Below, in pieces: positions 26,679-36,163 of a DNA stretch of 64,000 nucleotides. Source of the DNA: JASGDC01 sp047608145 (lineage in GTDB: Bacteria > Actinomycetota > Actinomycetes > Actinomycetales > Micrococcaceae); contig JASGDC010000021.1 of NCBI GenBank assembly GCA_047608145.1, positions 96,701-160,700 of the forward strand, written 5' to 3'. Below the pieces are notes generated by a model. That model saw nothing but the letters and a program-made list of their open reading frames with translations. It was not told the origin of the DNA and searched no databases. The stretch's first letter is position 1; each line of letters begins with the position of its first letter. Made by a program: the position numbers and the translations under genes.

Positions 26679-27566
26679 ATGTTAGAGCTAGGCGATTTAA
26701 CTGAAAAGGTTATCGCTGTTGTCGGCCCTACCGGTACGGGTAAATCAGATTTAGCGATTAAGCTTGCCCAAAAACATGATGGTGAGATTATCAATGCTGA
26801 TTCCATGCAGTTTTATCGAGGGATGGATATCGGTACGGCAAAATTGTCAGTAGCAGAACGGCAAGGAATTCCACATTATTTACTAGATATCCTTGATATT
26901 ACTGAAGAAGCCAGCGTGCAAGAATTCCAGATATTAGCACGCAATAAAATAGCTGAAGTTAGAGCTAAAAGAAAAGTACCGGTATTGGTAGGTGGTTCTG
27001 GACTTTATGTTCGCGCTGCTTTGGATAAATTAGAATTTCCAGCTACTAATCCTAAAGTTCGTAAAAAGTATGAACAACGGATTGCCACCGAAGGCAACGG
27101 TGCTTTACATCGAGAATTAGCTGAAAAAGACTCAATTTCTGCAGCTAAGATTAAACTTAACGATGCCCGTCGTATTGTCAGAGCGTTAGAAGTTTTTGAG
27201 TTAGAAGGCAGACCATTTAGTGCTTTCATGCCAAAACGTGAATATGAGTTTGAAGCTATTCAAATTGGGCTTGAACTAGAACGTGATGAGTTACGAGAAC
27301 GGTTGGCTCAACGAGTTTACAAAATGTGGGACGCAGGTTTAGTAGATGAAGTTAAAAAACTTGAAAAACAAGGCTTGCGAAAAGGCAAAACTGCATCAAG
27401 AGCTATTGGTTATGCGCAGACTTTGGCTTATTTAGACGGCAATCTTGATAAAGAAGCAGCTCAAAAAGACACCATTATTAAAACTAGACAGTTTGCTAAA
27501 CGACAATTTACTTGGTTCAAACGAGACTCTAGAGTCCATTGGCTAGATGCGAATACTTTAAGGTAG
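26679..27566 (+). CDS. miaA: tRNA dimethylallyltransferase
   Basis: 295 aa. P-loop VVGPTGTGKSDLAIKLA, then INADSMQFYRGMDIGTAK, LLDILDI, VGGSGLYVRA and the C-terminal RAIGYAQTLAYL with QFAKRQFTWFKRD. It transfers the isopentenyl group to A37 of tRNAs reading UNN codons. It is co-transcribed with miaB and dapF, the usual actinobacterial order. Confidence 0.95.
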   Translation: MLELGDLTEKVIAVVGPTGTGKSDLAIKLAQKHDGEIINADSMQFYRGMDIGTAKLSVAERQGIPHYLLDILDITEEASVQEFQILARNKIAEVRAKRKVPVLVGGSGLYVRAALDKLEFPATNPKVRKKYEQRIATEGNGALHRELAEKDSISAAKIKLNDARRIVRALEVFELEGRPFSAFMPKREYEFEAIQIGLELERDELRERLAQRVYKMWDAGLVDEVKKLEKQGLRKGKTASRAIGYAQTLAYLDGNLDKEAAQKDTIIKTRQFAKRQFTWFKRDSRVHWLDANTLR

Positions 27567-27576
27567 GCTATTGAGT

Positions 27577-28458
27577 ATGGAAAATTTGGCAGGAATTAAA
27601 TTCAGCAAAGGTCATGGCGCTGGTAATGACTTTGTTTTCATTGAAGATGTAAATGCTGAAATAGACTTAAGTAAAGATGAAATTGCGTATTTGTGTGACA
27701 GACACCGTGGTATAGGTGCTGATGGACTAATTAAAGCAGTAAAAGCTAAAGCTGAAGTTGATGCAGATTGGTTTATGGACTATTATAACGGTGACGGCAC
27801 AGTGGCTGAGATGTGCGGTAACGGAGCGCGTGCTTACGCAAAATTTCTAGAGCATGTTGGATTATTTACTCCTGAAAAAAATAAACCTTTTAATATCGAT
27901 ACTCGTGCTGGTCTAAAACAAGTAATTAAAATAGAGGACGATATTTATTCTGTTGACTTAGGTCCTTGGAAGTTAGCACATGATAATGAAGCAAACGAAG
28001 GCGGCATTGACTCAATGGTCAAGATTGAGGGTATTGAGGAACCGCGTGGGGCACTTTCAATCGATATGGGGAATCCACACACTGTAGTTGCAGTGCAGAG
28101 CCTAGCAGAGCTTAAAGCTGCGAACTTGACAGTTATGCCTGATGTCCAGCCTATACCCAAAAACGGGACGAATGTTGAATTAATTACTGCTGATGGACAC
28201 GTTATGGATGAAGGCCATGGCAAGATTTCAATGCGGGTTTTTGAACGCGGTGTAGGTGAAACTCTTGCTTGTGGTACTGGCATTGGAGCCGCTGCTGCAG
28301 CTACCCGTTTTTGGATTGGTGAAGATGCTCCGCACCTTTGGGAAGTGCATGTGCCAGGTGGCGTACTTAATGTGGAATTCATTAAAGATGACAAAGGGAA
28401 CGAATGTACAATCTTGATGGGTCCTGCCATCATTGTAAGTGATGGTACGTTAGTCTAA
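27577..28458 (+). CDS. dapF: diaminopimelate epimerase
   Basis: 293 aa from the ATG at 27577, 9 nt after AGGTAGG; an in-frame TTG at 27571 is an alternative. FSKGHGAGNDFVFIED opens the first half. The two catalytic cysteines are in AEMCGNGARAYAKF and LACGTGIGAAAAAT. It converts LL-DAP to meso-DAP, the precursor for lysine and for peptidoglycan crosslinks. With dapA and dapB it shows that the organism makes meso-DAP. Confidence 0.95.
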   Translation: MENLAGIKFSKGHGAGNDFVFIEDVNAEIDLSKDEIAYLCDRHRGIGADGLIKAVKAKAEVDADWFMDYYNGDGTVAEMCGNGARAYAKFLEHVGLFTPEKNKPFNIDTRAGLKQVIKIEDDIYSVDLGPWKLAHDNEANEGGIDSMVKIEGIEEPRGALSIDMGNPHTVVAVQSLAELKAANLTVMPDVQPIPKNGTNVELITADGHVMDEGHGKISMRVFERGVGETLACGTGIGAAAAATRFWIGEDAPHLWEVHVPGGVLNVEFIKDDKGNECTILMGPAIIVSDGTLV

Positions 28459-28462
28459 AGTC

Positions 28463-29023
28463 ATGCATTCTAATGACGTACGTCTTGAAAAGGTAATAGT
28501 TGGCAAAGTGGTGCCGCATAATAATCAAATAACTCTTAAAGAATATGATTCAAATTGGCCAAGATTATTTGAGTGTGAAGCAAAACGAATTAAATCTATC
28601 CTGGGCAAACAAGCCATTGAGATTGAACATGTTGGTTCTACTTCCGTGCCAGGTCTAACAGCAAAACCAATTATAGATATTTTGTTAGTGGTCCCAAACT
28701 CAGCAGATGAAGATGCTTATGTGCCACTACTTGAAAAAGCTGGATACATCTTAAAAATTCGTGAACCAGATTGGTTTGAGCATCGGCTTTTTAAAGGGCC
28801 AGATACTGATATAAATATGCATGTATTTACAGAAGGTGAGAACGAAATTAAGCAGATGTTAGATTTTCGCAATCAGTTACGCACTCATCCTGAAGACCGC
28901 AAGAAGTATGAAACCGTGAAACGTAATTTAGCACAAAAGAAGTGGCGGCATGTCCAAGATTATGCAGATGCTAAAACTGAAGTAATTCAGGAAATTAAAA
29001 AGAAAATTAGTTTAGAAGATTAA
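28463..29023 (+). CDS. GrpB family protein (nucleotidyltransferase-like)
   Basis: 186 aa. LKEYDSNWPRLFECEAKRI and IEIEHVGSTSVPGLTAKPI with DILLVV are the hallmark of the GrpB/UPF0157 family, a minimal nucleotidyltransferase-like fold. FEHRLFKGP and NMHVFTEGENE follow. In other actinobacteria the domain is often fused to dephospho-CoA kinase; here it stands alone. The biochemical role is unknown. It starts 4 nt after dapF. Confidence 0.88.
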   Translation: MHSNDVRLEKVIVGKVVPHNNQITLKEYDSNWPRLFECEAKRIKSILGKQAIEIEHVGSTSVPGLTAKPIIDILLVVPNSADEDAYVPLLEKAGYILKIREPDWFEHRLFKGPDTDINMHVFTEGENEIKQMLDFRNQLRTHPEDRKKYETVKRNLAQKKWRHVQDYADAKTEVIQEIKKKISLED

Positions 29024-29078
29024 GTACTTTTGGGTATATTCAGTATGTTTAAACACACTGAAATTGATTAAAAGTACT
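29023..29078. terminator. hairpin between convergent genes
   Basis: AGTACTTTT (29023-29031) pairs with AAAAGTACT (29070-29078), with an inner CAGT...ACTG stem. It could end both the miaB-grpB transcript and the rnhA transcript. Confidence 0.6.
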
Positions 29079-29086
29079 GACGACAA

Positions 29087-30169
29087 TTAGTTCGCGATAT
29101 GTGTAACAGAGTTAAGAGCTAAAACTGCAGAATTCTCTTCATCCCAAATACGCAGAGCACTTATTGAACCAGCAGTTATATTTAATTTCCACATGACTTC
29201 GTCACTAACATTAAGGACATCAGCGATTGCAGCACGAATAACATTTGGATGAGTCACAATGACAATAGTTTCTCTGGGATTATCATTGATGATATTATCT
29301 AAAGCACGGCGAATTCTAGTGGTGAATTCTTGAAGAGTCTCTTCAGCTCCTTCACCTTTGAAGATAACTTTATTTTCCCAATCTTTTAGCCTAACTGGAT
29401 CAGTATTTTTAATCTCGGCTAAGGTTTTTCCGTGCCACGATGTGAAAGTAGATTCTGTTAACTGTTCGTTAATTTCTACATTCAAATTAAAAGTTTCCGC
29501 AAATGTTGCCGCAGTTTCTGCAGCAGCTTCATCAGGAGAGCTAACCAAAGTTTGTGGTTGTTCTAGGAAATTCTTTAAAGCAATTGCAGTTTTTTGTGAA
29601 GTGTGGATATTAGCTACGCTAATTAACACTAAGGTAGTAGTATCAGATTTAATGTCGGCGGCAGCTTCAGTTTCTGACTTGTTTGAAGTTTCTTCTAAAG
29701 CAGAATCATCATGCCATTCTTCACCACGGGCATGAGCATCCATGGCTTCATTAGCTAAAGCATCAGCAATTTTATTTTCAGCGCGAGGTACCCAATGATA
29801 AGTAACTTTACGACCCAGAGCTAGAGTATTGGCCTCGGTAGCAAGAGTTTTCATATCTTCATGTTTTATTTTCCAACGTCCGGACATCTGCTCTACGACT
29901 AATTTTGAGTCCATATAAACTTCAATTTGAGCTGTAGGGTCAATATCTTGTGCCAGTTTTAACCCAGCAATTAATCCTTGATATTCAGCCACATTGTTAG
30001 TGGTTTTACCGACATAAGATGCTTTTTTAGCTAGAATTTCACCAGTTTTTGAATCTTTTACAGCAGTACCATACCCTGCAGGACCGGGATTTCCACGGGA
30101 ACCACCATCTGCTTCTATACGCAAAACTCGGGTGCTTTCTGTTTCTAAAGAATCAAACAAATCTGGCAT
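29087..30169 (-). CDS. RNase HI / acid phosphatase-like fusion, phosphatase motif lost
   Basis: 360 aa. Residues ~14-150 are RNase HI: RIEADGGSRGNPGPAGYG (Asp), VAEYQGLIAGLKLA (Glu), VYMDSKLVVEQMSGRW (Asp) and WVPRAENKIADALANEA. The C-terminal ~180 residues are a histidine-phosphatase (CobC/PGM-like) domain, as in the Rv2228c type. However, the catalytic RHG is replaced by LVLISVANIHTS. The second His remains in IVIVTHPNVIRAA. The phosphatase half should therefore be inactive. The start overlaps the Nif3 gene stop by 1 nt. Confidence 0.9.
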   Translation of the reverse strand: MPDLFDSLETESTRVLRIEADGGSRGNPGPAGYGTAVKDSKTGEILAKKASYVGKTTNNVAEYQGLIAGLKLAQDIDPTAQIEVYMDSKLVVEQMSGRWKIKHEDMKTLATEANTLALGRKVTYHWVPRAENKIADALANEAMDAHARGEEWHDDSALEETSNKSETEAAADIKSDTTTLVLISVANIHTSQKTAIALKNFLEQPQTLVSSPDEAAAETAATFAETFNLNVEINEQLTESTFTSWHGKTLAEIKNTDPVRLKDWENKVIFKGEGAEETLQEFTTRIRRALDNIINDNPRETIVIVTHPNVIRAAIADVLNVSDEVMWKLNITAGSISALRIWDEENSAVLALNSVTHIAN

Positions 30170-30978
30170 TATTCCTCACTTTGTACTACGACAAAGTCCC
30201 AAGGATCAGAAGTAGTATCACTAACTTTAGTTTTATAACCTTCTTCTGCGAACTGTTCTGCTGCTGCAGGTAACCAGAGACTTTCACTTGCATAATGAGC
30301 AGTGTCTATAATGCAAAGGGGTGAATCTTGAGTGGCTTCTAGTGCAGGATGATGACGTAAATCACTAGTAATATAAACTTCAGCATTACTAGCACGTACT
30401 GCATCAAATAAACTATCTCCAGCACCACCACAAACTGCTATACGAGTAATCTCTTGGTCAGGATTACCAGCAACTCGAATACCAGTAACAGTGGCTGGTA
30501 GTTCTTTTGCTAGTCGAGCAGTAAGATCTTTTAAAGAAGTTTTTTCTGGCAAATCTCCGATGCGTCCTAGACCAAGTTCAGGGTTTTTTTCTTGTGGCAC
30601 TAGTGGTTTAAATTCCTTAAGACCACAAGCATAAGCTAACTGATCGTTGACACCTTCATGTGCCGAATCCGCATTAGTATGAGCATTGTATAGTGCGATA
30701 TCGTTCTTAATTAAACGATGGATTACCGAACCTTTGTAGTTAGTGGCAGCTACATTAGTAGTACCAACTAGATAAAGTGGGTGGTGTGAAATAATTAGTT
30801 CAGCACCAATTTCTAGAGCTTCATCAATAACTTCATGAGTCGGGTCGACACAAAATAATACCGTAGAAATATCGGAATTAGGTTCACCAGTAATGAGACC
30901 AATAGAATCCCAACTTTCAGCAAGCTCTAATGGCCAAAGTTTTTCAGCTAAGACAATAGTTTCTTTAAGCTTAGGCAT
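30169..30978 (-). CDS. Nif3-like dinuclear metal centre protein
   Basis: 269 aa, short form without the inserted PII-like domain. LIISHHPLYLVGT holds the metal His pair, and IDTAHYASESLWLPAAAEQF the C-terminal ligands; AVCGGAGDSLFDAV is a core motif. Family proteins form hexamers with two metals; the reaction is unsettled (GTP cyclohydrolase-like). A zinc-ribbon gene often found next to it in actinobacteria is absent. Confidence 0.92.
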   Translation of the reverse strand: MPKLKETIVLAEKLWPLELAESWDSIGLITGEPNSDISTVLFCVDPTHEVIDEALEIGAELIISHHPLYLVGTTNVAATNYKGSVIHRLIKNDIALYNAHTNADSAHEGVNDQLAYACGLKEFKPLVPQEKNPELGLGRIGDLPEKTSLKDLTARLAKELPATVTGIRVAGNPDQEITRIAVCGGAGDSLFDAVRASNAEVYITSDLRHHPALEATQDSPLCIIDTAHYASESLWLPAAAEQFAEEGYKTKVSDTTSDPWDFVVVQSEE

Positions 30979-30980
30979 TC

Positions 30981-31577
30981 TTACAAGCTCCGTACCATGC
31001 GGGTGTGGGTAAGAATGTTTTTATCTTCCACAAAGCCGTCAGCACTGAAAATCTCTTGAGTTTCAATATCGTTAATTGGAATATCAGTATGTATACCAGC
31101 AACACCACGAGCCCACTGTTGATCAAGACAGTGAGTTAATAGCTTTTCCACTGAATCTCGATGATCTAAACGTTTCCCAATTCGAATATCGACTTTTACT
31201 GGGTAGCGTTCTGCGAACTCAATTGTTGGCTGTTCTGGATTATGAATCATGCCAATAATCGAACGCTCAAAATCTGTGTAAGTTGGTGAACTCTTAGGGT
31301 ATTGTTCTTGTAAGACAGACCACCAATTGCGATTTGCCCAGGCATCCATTTTTTTGATGTTTTGAGTGACCGACATATAAGCATTAATCCCATATTCATC
31401 CACAGCCACTAATGTCTGCGTAGGATCTTGGAAGATATAAGGTCCTACGAAAATATGACCGTAAAGGTCAGGATTATGTATCGTATTCTTAATGTTTCTG
31501 CCTTTCATGGCAGTTTTTAACGCAAGTCTATAGATACCGGGAATATCCATTGGTTTGAACGGTCGCATTTGTGTCAT
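30981..31577 (-). CDS. GNAT family N-acetyltransferase
   Basis: 198 aa. MTQMRPFKPMDIPGIYRLAL opens, with LYGHIFVGPYIF and HIDTDIPIN-like C-terminal elements (GIHTDIPINDIETQEIF) matching the GNAT group related to the acetyltransferase-like domain of bacterial and human OGA. Acceptor unknown. It is leaderless (TAAAAT 7 nt before the ATG) and probably starts the nif3-rnhA operon, 2 nt before nif3. Confidence 0.75.
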   Translation of the reverse strand: MTQMRPFKPMDIPGIYRLALKTAMKGRNIKNTIHNPDLYGHIFVGPYIFQDPTQTLVAVDEYGINAYMSVTQNIKKMDAWANRNWWSVLQEQYPKSSPTYTDFERSIIGMIHNPEQPTIEFAERYPVKVDIRIGKRLDHRDSVEKLLTHCLDQQWARGVAGIHTDIPINDIETQEIFSADGFVEDKNILTHTRMVRSL

Positions 31578-31584
31578 AAATATA

Positions 31585-31590
31585 ATTTTA
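31585..31590 (-). promoter_or_regulatory. -10 box of the GNAT-nif3-rnhA operon
   Basis: TAAAAT on the minus strand, 7 nt before the ATG at 31577. Confidence 0.5.
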
Positions 31591-31597
31591 CTGTGTT

Positions 31598-31644
31598 AGT
31601 CAATTCAGGTAAAAGTCTAATGACAATTTTTACCTGAATTGACT
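31598..31644. terminator. 17-bp hairpin between MFS and GNAT genes
   Basis: AGTCAATTCAGGTAAAA (31598-31614) pairs perfectly with 31628-31644. It lies just after the MFS stop codon on the minus strand and likely ends that transcript. Confidence 0.75.
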
Positions 31645-31656
31645 ACAGTTTTTGTG

Positions 31657-32880
31657 CTAAACCAGTTCTTTTTTGCCTGCTGGTATTGCAACAATCACTT
31701 GTAGAATTGCCACAATAGAGATGAAAGTGAGAGAAGCATTCCACCCATTAGTGTGTTCACCTAGGAAACCAAAAATAAGTGGACCAGTTGCAGCAAATAA
31801 GTAGCCAATTGACTGTACCATTCCTGAAAGACGAGTGGTTTCATGATGCGCACGACCGCGAATACTAATAAGTGATAATACTGCAGTTAATGTCATTCCA
31901 CATCCAGACCCAGCGATTACAATCCATAGCATCATCAAATTTGGTAAGAATTGAATACCCACTACTCCTACCAAAAAAGTAATACTTGATACTACGGTTG
32001 CTAATGCATAGTTATTTCGATTACCCATTAGCATTGGCACTAGGAAACCACTAGCAATTCCAAAAATTTGGAAAATAAATAAATGGATACCTGTTTGTAC
32101 GGGGGCAGTACCACGCGAAATTTCCACGGTTGGCAGCCAGTTTACTAATGTGAAAAACAAAGTACACTGGGTAGCCATCATAATAGTTAGCATCCATGCG
32201 CCACTTTGTTTCCAAACCGGAGTTTCTGAGACTTGCTCTGTCTCAATAATTTCTTCAGTGATTGGATTTTGATTAGTTAACCTAAAAATCCATAGTGCAC
32301 CGACTAAAGCTACTGGAAGTGCCCAAAAAGCTAATGCTCCTTGCCAACCAAGAAGATTACCTAGTGGTACAGCGACACCTGATGCAAGAGCAGCACCACC
32401 TCCGATACAACCAGCATAAATACTAGTTGCTAATGAAATATTTCCTTTATAATCACGACGGATAATTGTAGGAATTAGCACATCGCCAAAGGTAATTGCT
32501 GAGCCAATGATTATTGTGCCTAGCCAAAGACCATTGGGTCCGCCATAAGAACGGATTACAGTACCGATTGATAAGAAAATCAATGCAAGCACTACAGCTC
32601 GTTCGATACCTAGTCGTTTTGAAAAGCGGGGTACGAGTGGAGAAACTAATGCGAAAGCTACAAGCGGTAGGGAACTTAGTATTCCTTGTGTACTTTCACT
32701 AAGTTTCATGTCTTTACCGATTTGCGGTAGCAGTGGTCCCACAGAGGTAATTGCTGGTCTCATATTTAAGGCCACTAAAAAGACTAGAGCCGCAATGAGT
32801 GCGGCCCAAGATAGAGTTGTTTTTGATGATTGTAGGTAGGTTGATTGCTGACTATTGTTTAGGACGGTTTTGTTGTTCAC
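31657..32880 (-). CDS. MFS transporter, CynX/NimT type
   Basis: 407 aa from a GTG at 32880 that has AAAGGAAC upstream; a longer frame to 32934 would overlap the neighbour. About 12 membrane segments. ALNMRPAITSVGPLLPQIGKD in TM1 is the signature of the cyanate/nitroimidazole (CynX/NimT) subfamily, repeated in form in the neighbouring copy. It probably exports or imports a small organic anion; substrate unknown. It overlaps the end of a broken paralogue by 29 nt, which points to tandem duplication. Confidence 0.88.
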   Translation of the reverse strand: MNNKTVLNNSQQSTYLQSSKTTLSWAALIAALVFLVALNMRPAITSVGPLLPQIGKDMKLSESTQGILSSLPLVAFALVSPLVPRFSKRLGIERAVVLALIFLSIGTVIRSYGGPNGLWLGTIIIGSAITFGDVLIPTIIRRDYKGNISLATSIYAGCIGGGAALASGVAVPLGNLLGWQGALAFWALPVALVGALWIFRLTNQNPITEEIIETEQVSETPVWKQSGAWMLTIMMATQCTLFFTLVNWLPTVEISRGTAPVQTGIHLFIFQIFGIASGFLVPMLMGNRNNYALATVVSSITFLVGVVGIQFLPNLMMLWIVIAGSGCGMTLTAVLSLISIRGRAHHETTRLSGMVQSIGYLFAATGPLIFGFLGEHTNGWNASLTFISIVAILQVIVAIPAGKKELV

Positions 32881-34083
32881 TAACGTTCCTTTGATGCTTG
32901 TACAACAGTGTTTCTTTTCCAGCGGGGAAAGCAATTATCAACTGGAAGATAGAAATTGTAGCAAGGAAAATTAGTGATGTTTTCCAATTCCCGGTGTGTT
33001 CGCCAAAGTATCCAAAAAGTGCTGGACCAAATGCCGCCAGTAGGTATCCGATAGACTGTGCCATGCCTGATAACTTAGTAGTTCTGTAGGTAGTGCGCCC
33101 TCGTAAACTGATTAAAGTAAGGACCGTAGGCATTGACATTCCAGAGCCAACTCCACAAATTGCTACCCAGATACCCCCTAGGCTTGGAGCAAGTAATAGA
33201 CCTGTGATTCCAATAATTAATGGAATTGTAGCTCCGATAGTTGCAGGTAACTGACTATACGGGTTTCTCATCAAAAATGGCACTAAGAAACCGCTTAAGA
33301 TACCAATAGTAATATAAATGAATAGATGCAAGCCTGCTTCATTTGCCGACAATCCTCTAGCTATTTCCAGAGTCGGAATCCAGTTTGCCAGCGTATAGAA
33401 AATAGTACCTTGATAGCCATCATAATAGTTAGCACCCAGGCTGTGCGGTTAGTCCAGATATTTTCATCTTCAACATTTTCAGCTGCTATAGGTGCAGTTT
33501 CTAATTCTGGCTTTGGAATTGTGCGCACAATCCACAAAGCAGCGACTACTAATGCAGGTATTGCCCAAATTGCTAGTGCAGTTTTCCAGTTAGCAGCATG
33601 GGCTATTGGGGCTGAAAGTGCAGAAGCAGTAGAAGCTGCAAGGCTAATGCAAGCAGTGTAAATACTAGTAGATAGCGAAATGTGCTCTGTATAATCACGC
33701 CTTACTAAAGTCGGTACTAAGACATTGCCAACGGCAATAGCGTTGCCGATTATGAAAGTACCCAGCCAAAGACCGCTTATACCAGCATAAGAACGCAAAA
33801 GAGTACCTGCAGCTAGGATAAGCAATGAAATAAAAATTGTGCGCTCAATGCCCAGCCGGCTGGAAAAACGATGCACAATTGGAGATATTGCAGCAAAAGC
33901 AAGTAACGGTAGCGCACCTAACATCCCTTGCAGACTTTCACTAAGGTTAAGGTCTCTGCCTAGTTCAGGTAATATTGGGCCTACTGAGGTTAATGCAGGT
34001 CGTAAGTTTAATGCTACTAGGTAGACCAAAGCAGTAATTACGGTGGCCCAACGGGCATTAAACTTTGCTGTATTTTGTTGCAA
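32852..34083 (-). pseudogene. second CynX/NimT-type MFS transporter, frameshifted
   Basis: The N-terminal 230 residues (ALNLRPALTSVGPILPELGRD) end in a wrong frame after TAWVLTIMMAI near 33415. The C-terminal half resumes in another frame with GTIFYTLANWIPTLEIARGL and continues to 32852. One lost base (for example a C before AAGG) explains it. The rest of the gene is intact and closely matches the downstream paralogue, so the loss is recent. Confidence 0.85.
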
Positions 34084-34093
34084 TTAAGCACTC

Positions 34094-34840
34094 CTAAATT
34101 ACTTCTAAAACCCAAGGATTCTTGCCTTTAGGCTCAATTAATTCTACTTGCCATTTTTTACCAAGAATATTTGCAATGTCTTTAATGGTTTTTACTTGTT
34201 TACGGCTTTGCAAAAGCTCACGAGTAACCAGCCCTCTAGTTTGCTTTGCCATGTGAGTGATTACTTTTTTCTTACCGTTTACTATCCCAAGAGGCTTAAT
34301 TAGTACAGTTTTCTCGACTGGAGTAGGATAGGCATTTTGGTAAGTGCCTGATCGACAATCTACAAAAATTTCATCATCACTGAAAGGTAGCTCAAGATGT
34401 TTTTTCCACCAAGTAGTTAGATTTCCCAGTCTACTTAGCTTTACACTCATCGAAAGACGATATGCAGGGATTTTATCAGTAAGTGAAATCAAACCCCAGA
34501 GTGCTGATTGCACAAGAACACTTTTATGAGCTTTCTCTCGTTGTGCTGAAGTTAATGAATTGTAATCTAAAGCGTCATAAAGCACTCCGTTATAGACTTG
34601 ATGAGCTGGTTGCGCTGGTTCTTCAAGTAAGTGGGTATTGCGTTCTACTTCTGGTGCGATTGATTTACCAACGCTTAGGACAGCCAAAGCATTCTTTTGC
34701 TTAGAGACTTTAATTAGGTTCGTTAACACTTCGGTGCGTGCAGCTTTTAATTCTGGAAAACTCAAATTATCGAAATTCACTGGTTTGCCTTTTGTTGTGG
34801 CAGCATTTTTTGTCTCAGAAGGTGGCAATAAAATAATCAA
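34094..34840 (-). CDS. yaaA: YaaA family protein (peroxide stress response)
   Basis: 248 aa, TTG start with AGGAAA upstream. MIILLPPSETKNAATTKGKP, VYNGVLYDALDY and FVDCRSGTYQNAYP are the conserved blocks of YaaA/DUF328. In E. coli YaaA lowers free iron under peroxide stress and binds DNA. It lies 10 nt upstream of the broken MFS gene, so the transporter pair may be read from its promoter. Confidence 0.88.
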   Translation of the reverse strand: MIILLPPSETKNAATTKGKPVNFDNLSFPELKAARTEVLTNLIKVSKQKNALAVLSVGKSIAPEVERNTHLLEEPAQPAHQVYNGVLYDALDYNSLTSAQREKAHKSVLVQSALWGLISLTDKIPAYRLSMSVKLSRLGNLTTWWKKHLELPFSDDEIFVDCRSGTYQNAYPTPVEKTVLIKPLGIVNGKKKVITHMAKQTRGLVTRELLQSRKQVKTIKDIANILGKKWQVELIEPKGKNPWVLEVI

Positions 34841-34946
34841 GGTAATTTCCTAAATAATGGTTAAATATCTGTAATCCAAGCCTTGTTAAAATAGAATTAG
34901 CAGATATTTGTTTAACAACTCACAATTACTAGCTTAGGAGTCAAAA

Positions 34947-35459
34947 ATGAAAATCACAACTGAGTTCGAAAATAATATACTTCCGAGTGATTATGCAATT
35001 GGTGCTGGAGATAAAGATAGTGTTTGTGGAAATCCAGTAAGGTCTTTTCCTTTTGCTATCGAGGGCGTGCCTGAAGGTACTGAAACTTTAGCAGTTACCT
35101 TTATCGATTACGATGCAGTGCCAGTTTGTGCATTTCCTTGGATTCACTGGCTTGCAGTTAATATTCCAGGTGATATGACTGAAATTCCTGACGACTACAG
35201 TAGGGAAGATAAAGAGCATGTTAAGGGTAAAAGCAGTCTAGCAAGTGGGCTTTTGGATGACGATAACTCTGACATCGATACCCTTTATGTTGGTCCAATG
35301 CCTCCAGATAAAGATCATGATTACACCTTGACAGTCTATGCGCTAGATGCAGAATTAGGCCTAAAAGAAGGTTTTTACTTAAACGAGTTTTTCAAAGCTG
35401 CCAAAGGTCATACACTTGATAAAGCAACTATTACTTTAATTGGTAAAACTAAGGCATAG
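34947..35459 (+). CDS. YbhB/YbcL family (PEBP-like) protein
   Basis: 170 aa with TAGGAG before the ATG. SFPFAIEGVPEGTETLAVTF, DYDAVPVCAFPWIHWLAVNI and YVGPMPPDKDHDYTLTVYAL are the PEBP/Raf-kinase-inhibitor-like core with the ligand-site Asp, His and Pro residues. Role in bacteria unclear. No signal peptide. Confidence 0.9.
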   Translation: MKITTEFENNILPSDYAIGAGDKDSVCGNPVRSFPFAIEGVPEGTETLAVTFIDYDAVPVCAFPWIHWLAVNIPGDMTEIPDDYSREDKEHVKGKSSLASGLLDDDNSDIDTLYVGPMPPDKDHDYTLTVYALDAELGLKEGFYLNEFFKAAKGHTLDKATITLIGKTKA

Positions 35460-35498
35460 ATTTTAGTTTGTTAAGTTTTAGTTTTACACTTGAGGTTA

Positions 35499-35844
35499 GA
35501 TAGGGCATCTAGACGGTTGCGTTAGCATTTTGCTACCGAGGAACGTCCGGGCTCCACAGAGTAGCATGGTGGATAACGTCCACTTAAGATAACTTACAGG
35601 CTAGTGCCACAGAAAATAGACCGCCATATTTGGTAAGGGTGAAACGGTGGTGTAAGAGACCACCAGTCCCACTAGTGATAGTCGGGAGCTAGGTAAACCC
35701 CATGCGGAGCAAGAGCAGGCAGGTATCGTTGAGGTGGCTCGCTAAGATACCGGGTGGCTCGCTTGAGCTTGCGAGTAATCGTAAGCCTAGATGGATGACC
35801 GTCACTCATTTGAGTACAGAACCCGGCGTATCGGATGCCCTATC
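35499..35844 (+). ncRNA. rnpB: RNase P RNA (class A)
   Basis: The ends pair as P1: GATAGGGCATC (35499-35509) with GATGCCCTATC (35834-35844). Conserved blocks include GAGGAACGTCCGGGCTCC, ACAGAAAATAGACCGCC, GGTAAGGGTGAAACGGTGG and the 3' ACAGAACCCGGCGTATCGG. It is the catalytic RNA that trims tRNA 5' leaders. Confidence 0.96.
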
Positions 35845-36105
35845 TTTCCCCATAATTTTCACGATTATTACCGAAAGGTAATAGAGTATGAGTGATAACT
35901 TGAAAATGCCCTTATTTAAATATGGAAAATTTAACTAAAAGTATGGTTTTGTCAGTAAATGATAAAACATACTTAATAAGTATTACCTTAGATAATGTGT
36001 TAACTGAAATAAAATCTTGGATGGCAAAGCTGCATTCCCAGTTACGCCTATTCCTTTTATCCTTACAAAAATATAAGGTATTTTTCTGGCAAGAATATTA
36101 AAATT

Positions 36106-36140
36106 GCTGTGTTAACCGAAATAGTTTCGATTAACACAGC
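36106..36140. terminator. hairpin downstream of the TetR-linked membrane protein
   Basis: GCTGTGTTAA pairs with TTAACACAGC, with an inner CGAAA/TTTCG stem. On the minus strand it is followed by AATTTTAAT. The stretch 35845-36105 before it shows no convincing gene; a 52-codon frame at 35942 has no ribosome site. Confidence 0.65.
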
Positions 36141-36163
36141 CATTTTGTGTCTAGCGGAAGGGC

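Noticed and set aside
35942..36100. 52-codon frame after rnpB
   Set aside because: It has no ribosome site or leaderless box, unusual composition and no recognisable domain.
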